A stretch of 64,000 nucleotides of DNA. It comes from Pseudonocardia autotrophica (GTDB lineage: Bacteria > Actinomycetota > Actinomycetes > Mycobacteriales > Pseudonocardiaceae). Each line of letters begins with the position of its first letter. Position 1 is the first letter of the stretch. Location: the NCBI RefSeq assembly GCF_000717175.1, contig NZ_JNYD01000019.1, positions 186,001 through 250,000 of the forward strand, written 5' to 3'. A program made the position numbers and the translations under genes. Below, one piece after another: positions 60,685 through 64,000 of the stretch. Under the pieces are notes generated by a model. It did no database searches, was not told the origin of the DNA, and saw only the letters and a program-made list of their open reading frames with translations.

Positions 60685-61983
60685 TCAGTGCGGGAGGCCG
60701 CCTGCGGCGCGGAGCAGGAGGTGCATCGCGAGGTCGGTGGAGCGCTCCCGGATGTCCCCCCGCGACCCGGGCAGGACGGGGTCGCGGGCGAGGACCTGCC
60801 CGTCGGCCGTCGTGACGCAGAAGCAGACGTACCCGACCGGCTTGGCCTCCGTCCCGCCACCCGGCCCGGCCACCCCTGTGATCCCGACGCCGATCGAGGC
60901 GCCGAACTTCTCCCGCGCCCCGTCGGCCAGCGCGCGGGCCACCTCCGGCGACACCGCCCCGTGCTCCGCGATCATCTCGGCAGGCACGCCCAGCAGCGAG
61001 GTCTTGGCCTCGTTCGAGTAGGCGACCACCCCGCCGTCGACGTAGTCCGACGAGCCGGCGCGGTCGACCAGCCGCGACGCCAGCATCCCGCCGGTGCACG
61101 ACTCCCCCGTCGCGACGGTGAGCCCGTGCTCGAGCAGCGCCTCCGCGAGCAGCTCGTCCGTGGTCGCGCCGACCGCGCTGACCAGCTGCTTGCGGTGCCG
61201 CGCGATCAGCTCGTCGGCCAGCTCGGCCGCGACCGTCTCGGCGCCGGGCAACGGGTGCAGGTCGACCTCCAGCTCCGAGCGGCGAAGGCAGGTCGTCACC
61301 TCCACGTCGGACAGGTCCCGGGCGCGCTCGATGTCGCGGAGCGTCTCGGCGATCTCGGACTCGGGCAGGTTGAAGAAGCGCAGGGACCTCGCCTCGGCCC
61401 GCGGCACGGTGGCGAGCAGCTCCGCGAAGGGCGCCGCCTCCAGCACGGCCGGCCACATCCCCTGCAGCTCGCGCGGCGGCCCGGGCAGCACGACGACGAG
61501 CGGCCCGTCCGGGCGCCGGACGACGAGCCCGGGCGCGGTCCCGACCGGCTCCAGCGCGACGGCCCCCCGCGGCACCATGGCCTGCTTGCGCGTGGCCTCG
61601 TCGAGGGCGGGCCCGGCGAACCCGGTGCGCCGCGCCCACCGCGCCACCCGGCGGCCGATCGTCTCCTGCATCGCGGTGTCGAGCTCCAGCTCCGCACCCA
61701 CGAACGCCGCGACGATCTCGACCGTGATGTCGTCCGCGGTCGGCCCGAGGCCCCCGCTGGTCACGACCAGGTCGACGCCGCCCTCGGTCACCTGGCGCAG
61801 CGCGGCGGCCAGGTCCTCCGGCCGGTCCCCGACGAGCACGACCTGTGCGACCTCGAACCCGAGCTCGCCCAGCTCGCGGGCCACCCACGGCCCGTTGGCG
61901 TCCCGGACGGCGCCGGTGAGCAGCTCGCTCCCGGTCACGACGATGCCGGCGCGCGGCCGGCGGACCCTCGATCCCTCACCCAC
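60685..61983 (-). CDS. cinA: CinA-family protein (nicotinamide-nucleotide amidase/COG1058)
   Basis: A 432-residue two-domain protein. The N-terminal MoaB-like domain (about 10-180) has AGIVVTGSELLTGAVRDANGPWVARELGELG, VVTSGGLGPTADDITVEIV and VVLPGPPRELQGMW. The C-terminal CinA amidase domain (about 270-425) has VATGESCTGGMLASRLVDRAGSSDYVDGGVVAYSNEAK and GITGVAGPGGGTEAKPVG. It recycles NMN to nicotinate mononucleotide in relatives, and the N-terminal domain is linked to ADP-ribose hydrolysis. GTG 61983 is the start. Confidence 0.93.
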   Translation of the reverse strand: MGEGSRVRRPRAGIVVTGSELLTGAVRDANGPWVARELGELGFEVAQVVLVGDRPEDLAAALRQVTEGGVDLVVTSGGLGPTADDITVEIVAAFVGAELELDTAMQETIGRRVARWARRTGFAGPALDEATRKQAMVPRGAVALEPVGTAPGLVVRRPDGPLVVVLPGPPRELQGMWPAVLEAAPFAELLATVPRAEARSLRFFNLPESEIAETLRDIERARDLSDVEVTTCLRRSELEVDLHPLPGAETVAAELADELIARHRKQLVSAVGATTDELLAEALLEHGLTVATGESCTGGMLASRLVDRAGSSDYVDGGVVAYSNEAKTSLLGVPAEMIAEHGAVSPEVARALADGAREKFGASIGVGITGVAGPGGGTEAKPVGYVCFCVTTADGQVLARDPVLPGSRGDIRERSTDLAMHLLLRAAGGLPH

Positions 61984-62200
61984 GCAAGGACCCTACCCCG
62001 GCCCGGGCGCGTCGATCGGCGATCGACACGGAGCGTGATCGCAACCGCGTGAACCACCCGGTGGTGCACCCGCAAGGACGTCACTGACCTGGGGATGTGC
62101 TCGTTCTCAGGGTGGTCACAGCGTGCGTGCGGAGACTGGTGTTCGTCCCACCCGGGACGCCCGAACGCCGGGAGCCGGGCCGGGACGGAAGGGACGCGAG

Positions 62201-63469
62201 ATGACGGACGAGCACGGACCCACGTGGGTCGGCGAGACCGACGTCGACGACGTCGCGGGCCTGCACGTCGAGCCCCGCTACACCGCCGCGAGGCTGCTGG
62301 TCACCGCGCACGGCGACGCCGTGGGGCAGGTGACCGTGCCGCTGCGCGCCGGCGTGGCCGACGCCGTGACCGTGGCCGACGCGGTCCGCGAGCAGCTCGG
62401 GGCCCTGCCGGAGCCGCGGCCGGTGCCGAGCTCCGTCGAGCCGGTCACCGTCGTGATCGCCACCCGCGGGCGCGCCGAGAGCCTGGGCCGCGCGGTGCGC
62501 GCCGTGCTGGCCGGCGACCACCCCGCCGTCACGGTGCTCGTGGTCGACAACGACCCGGCCGACGACGCGACCGAGCGGGTCGTCGCCGCCATCGGCGACC
62601 CCCGGGTCCGCTACCTGCGCGAGCCGCGCCGGGGCACGTCCGCCGGGCGGAACCGCGGGCTGGCCGAGGCGGAGACCCGGCTCGTCGCCTTCACCGACGA
62701 CGACACCGAGGTCGACACGGCCTGGGCCCGCCGGCTCGCCGGCGCGTTCGCCGCGGACCCCGAGGTCGTCTGCGTGAGCGGGCCGGTGCTCGCCGCGCGC
62801 CTCGACACCGAGCAGGAACTCCTCGCCGACGCAACGCTGGGCTGGGCCAAGGGCTTCCGCCCGCGGACCTTCTCGCTCGCCGCGCCGCCCGCGGACTCGG
62901 CGATCTTCCCGTTCGCCCCCGGCCTGCTGGGGATCGGCGCGAACCTGGCCGTGCGGGCGGACGTCGCCCGCGAGATCGGCGGGTTCGACGAGGCCTTCGG
63001 CCCCGGCTCCCCCACCCGCAGCGGCGAGGACTGCGAGTTCCTGGTGCGGCTGGTGCTCGCCGGGCACGTGCTGGCCTACGAGCCGGCCGCCTGGGTGCGC
63101 CACCACCACCGCAGCGACCTCGTCGGGCTGCAGGAGCAGGTCGAGGGCTACGCGGTCGGCCTGGCCGGCTTCCTCACCAAGGTCGCGCTCTCGCCGCGCG
63201 GCCGGGCCGCAGCGCTGCGCCGCATCCCGGCGGCCGTGCGCCGGCTGGGCGCGATCGCCGACCGCGACGCCGGGGTGACGGGTGGCGCCGAGCCCGCCGC
63301 ACCGGGCTCCGGCCGGCGGCACCGGGCGCTGCTCTCCGGGCCGTGGCTCTACCTGCGCTCCCGGCGCCGCGCGCTGCGCTCCGGCGGGCGGGTGCCGCCG
63401 CTCGTGCTCGCGGCCGTGCCCCCGGCCCGCGCGGAGCGCCCGCGCGAGCCGGTGCTGGGCCTGCACTGA
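62201..63469 (+). CDS. Family 2 glycosyltransferase
   Basis: A 422-residue GT-A enzyme. After about 65 N-terminal residues of unknown role, the catalytic domain begins VTVVIATRGRAESLGRAV; FTDDDTEVD is the DxD-type nucleotide-sugar site, ANLAVRADVAREIGGFDEAFG is the acceptor loop, and SGEDCEFLVRLVLAG holds the catalytic ED. No TM segments are clear. Donor and acceptor are unknown. ATG 62201 is preceded by GGAAGGG; in-frame codons upstream to 62123 lack a ribosome site. Confidence 0.88.
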   Translation: MTDEHGPTWVGETDVDDVAGLHVEPRYTAARLLVTAHGDAVGQVTVPLRAGVADAVTVADAVREQLGALPEPRPVPSSVEPVTVVIATRGRAESLGRAVRAVLAGDHPAVTVLVVDNDPADDATERVVAAIGDPRVRYLREPRRGTSAGRNRGLAEAETRLVAFTDDDTEVDTAWARRLAGAFAADPEVVCVSGPVLAARLDTEQELLADATLGWAKGFRPRTFSLAAPPADSAIFPFAPGLLGIGANLAVRADVAREIGGFDEAFGPGSPTRSGEDCEFLVRLVLAGHVLAYEPAAWVRHHHRSDLVGLQEQVEGYAVGLAGFLTKVALSPRGRAAALRRIPAAVRRLGAIADRDAGVTGGAEPAAPGSGRRHRALLSGPWLYLRSRRRALRSGGRVPPLVLAAVPPARAERPREPVLGLH

Positions 63470-63476
63470 TCCGGTC

Positions 63477-63516
63477 GTGAGTGCGAATGGTCGCCAGAGC
63501 GACTATCGGCACTCAC
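63477..63516. repeat. Palindrome, GTGAGTG family, imperfect copy
   Basis: Arms 63477-63494 (GTGAGTGCGAATGGTCGC) and 63499-63516 (GCGACTATCGGCACTCAC) pair at 15 of 18 positions, plus one wobble among the remaining three. The right arm resembles the right arm at 13004-13021. The stop codon (TAG on the minus strand, 63503-63505) of the leftward gene lies inside it. It separates convergent genes. Confidence 0.65.
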
Positions 63517-64000
63517 GGGTGCCGGTGACCCACTCGCGGTCGCTCATCCGCAGCGCGCGGATCCCGACGACCAGCAGGTACAGGCCGAGCAGCGCGCCGC
63601 CGACGATGTTGGCCGCCGCGCTGTAGCGCAGCGCCGGCACCATGATCAGGCCGACCGATGCGACGATCGTCAGGGCGAGGCTCCAGTGCAGGAAGCCGGC
63701 CCGCCGGCCCGCGACCGCACCGAGCGCCAGGCCGAGGAACACGAGCATGATCGTCGGCCCGCCCAGGAACGCCGCCAGCGGCAGGTTCTGCGCGCCCTCG
63801 GACACCTGCACGGCCACGTCGGGCGCGAGGTGCTGGCGGATGGACAGGTCGTAGAAGTCCGTGACCAGCAGGCCGGGCAGGGCCAGCGTCCCGATCCAGG
63901 ACAGCATCAGGGCCAGGCTGCCGAGCACCCGCCCGCGCCGGCGGGTCATCGCGGCGAGCGCCAGCAGCGTCGGCGTGATCCCCATGTAGCCGAAGAACAG
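63503..64000 (-). CDS. Multi-pass membrane protein, 3' part
   Basis: The frame is open to the right window edge, so the 5' end is missing; 165 residues are visible. About four to five hydrophobic helices are seen (VLGSLALMLSWIGTLALPGLLV, FLGGPTIMLVFLGLALGAVAG, WSLALTIVASVGLIMVPAL, NIVGGALLGLYLLVVGIRAL). No family motif is recognised and the function is unknown. Its stop codon lies in the GTGAGTG-family palindrome. Confidence 0.7.
   Translation of the reverse strand: MFFGYMGITPTLLALAAMTRRRGRVLGSLALMLSWIGTLALPGLLVTDFYDLSIRQHLAPDVAVQVSEGAQNLPLAAFLGGPTIMLVFLGLALGAVAGRRAGFLHWSLALTIVASVGLIMVPALRYSAAANIVGGALLGLYLLVVGIRALRMSDREWVTGTRECR

Overview
The window is chromosomal DNA from a very GC-rich actinobacterium, probably of the Pseudonocardiales (the rank is an inference). 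Supporting signs are frequent GTG starts, ATGA/GTGA gene overlaps, a short mycobacterial-type integration host factor, an Rv1747-like FHA-ABC transporter, actinobacterial cysteine-attenuator leader peptides (LTRRRH motif) and catabolic modules. I saw no tRNA, rRNA, CRISPR array, insertion sequence or prophage. Both ends cut genes: an NDH-2 type NADH dehydrogenase on the left and a membrane protein on the right.

Layout. 1-2.7 kb: NDH-2 3' end, SnoaL-like protein, mIHF, alpha/beta hydrolase. 2.7-8.3 kb: a CitA/CitB-type two-component pair divergent from a tripartite tricarboxylate transporter (tctCBA). 8.3-13 kb: LuxR regulator, DUF1684 protein, then a sulfone-sulfur block with an SfnG-like monooxygenase and an SfnB/DszC-like flavoprotein, each behind its own leader peptide; the second also has three palindromes spaced exactly 41 bp apart. 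13-14.5 kb: a GDT1-methyltransferase fusion under a yybP-ykoY manganese riboswitch whose complete switching helices can be read. 14.6-24.3 kb: thiolase, HtrA protease, CoA-transferase, GIDE protein, FHA-ABC transporter, acyl-CoA ligase, esterase. 24.3-29.8 kb: a four-gene minus-strand operon (phosphofructokinase, metallo-beta-lactamase-fold hydrolase, DedA protein, membrane-anchored phosphodiesterase) ending in a 70-bp repeat array. 30-33.7 kb: PPOX protein, the remains of a divergent EamA/LysR pair collapsed by a deletion, and a rifamycin-phosphotransferase-like enzyme. 33.7-37 kb: MFS exporter with HxlR regulator, VOC and carboxymuconolactone-decarboxylase-like proteins.

37.2-45.7 kb holds the most interesting locus: a tight three-gene operon of a KAS III-like condensing enzyme with an unrecognised N-terminal domain of about 290 residues, a single-chain eukaryote-type acetyl-CoA carboxylase of about 1,874 residues, and a FabG/PhaB-like ketoreductase. 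Together they could carboxylate an acyl-CoA, condense it and reduce the product. No acyl carrier protein, dehydratase or enoyl reductase is nearby.

45.7-64 kb: DUF4190-type protein, NagZ-like glycosidase, glutathionyl-hydroquinone-reductase-like protein, acetyl-CoA hydrolase family protein, haloacetate-dehalogenase-like hydrolase overlapping a GtrA gene, pcaHG with a divergent IclR regulator and a catabolic run (amidase, SDR, epoxide hydrolase), FIST protein, superoxide dismutase, a 22-bp tandem repeat, CinA and a family 2 glycosyltransferase. A dispersed palindrome family with GTGAGTG/CACTCAC-type ends sits at gene 3' ends at four places and in three of them includes a stop codon.
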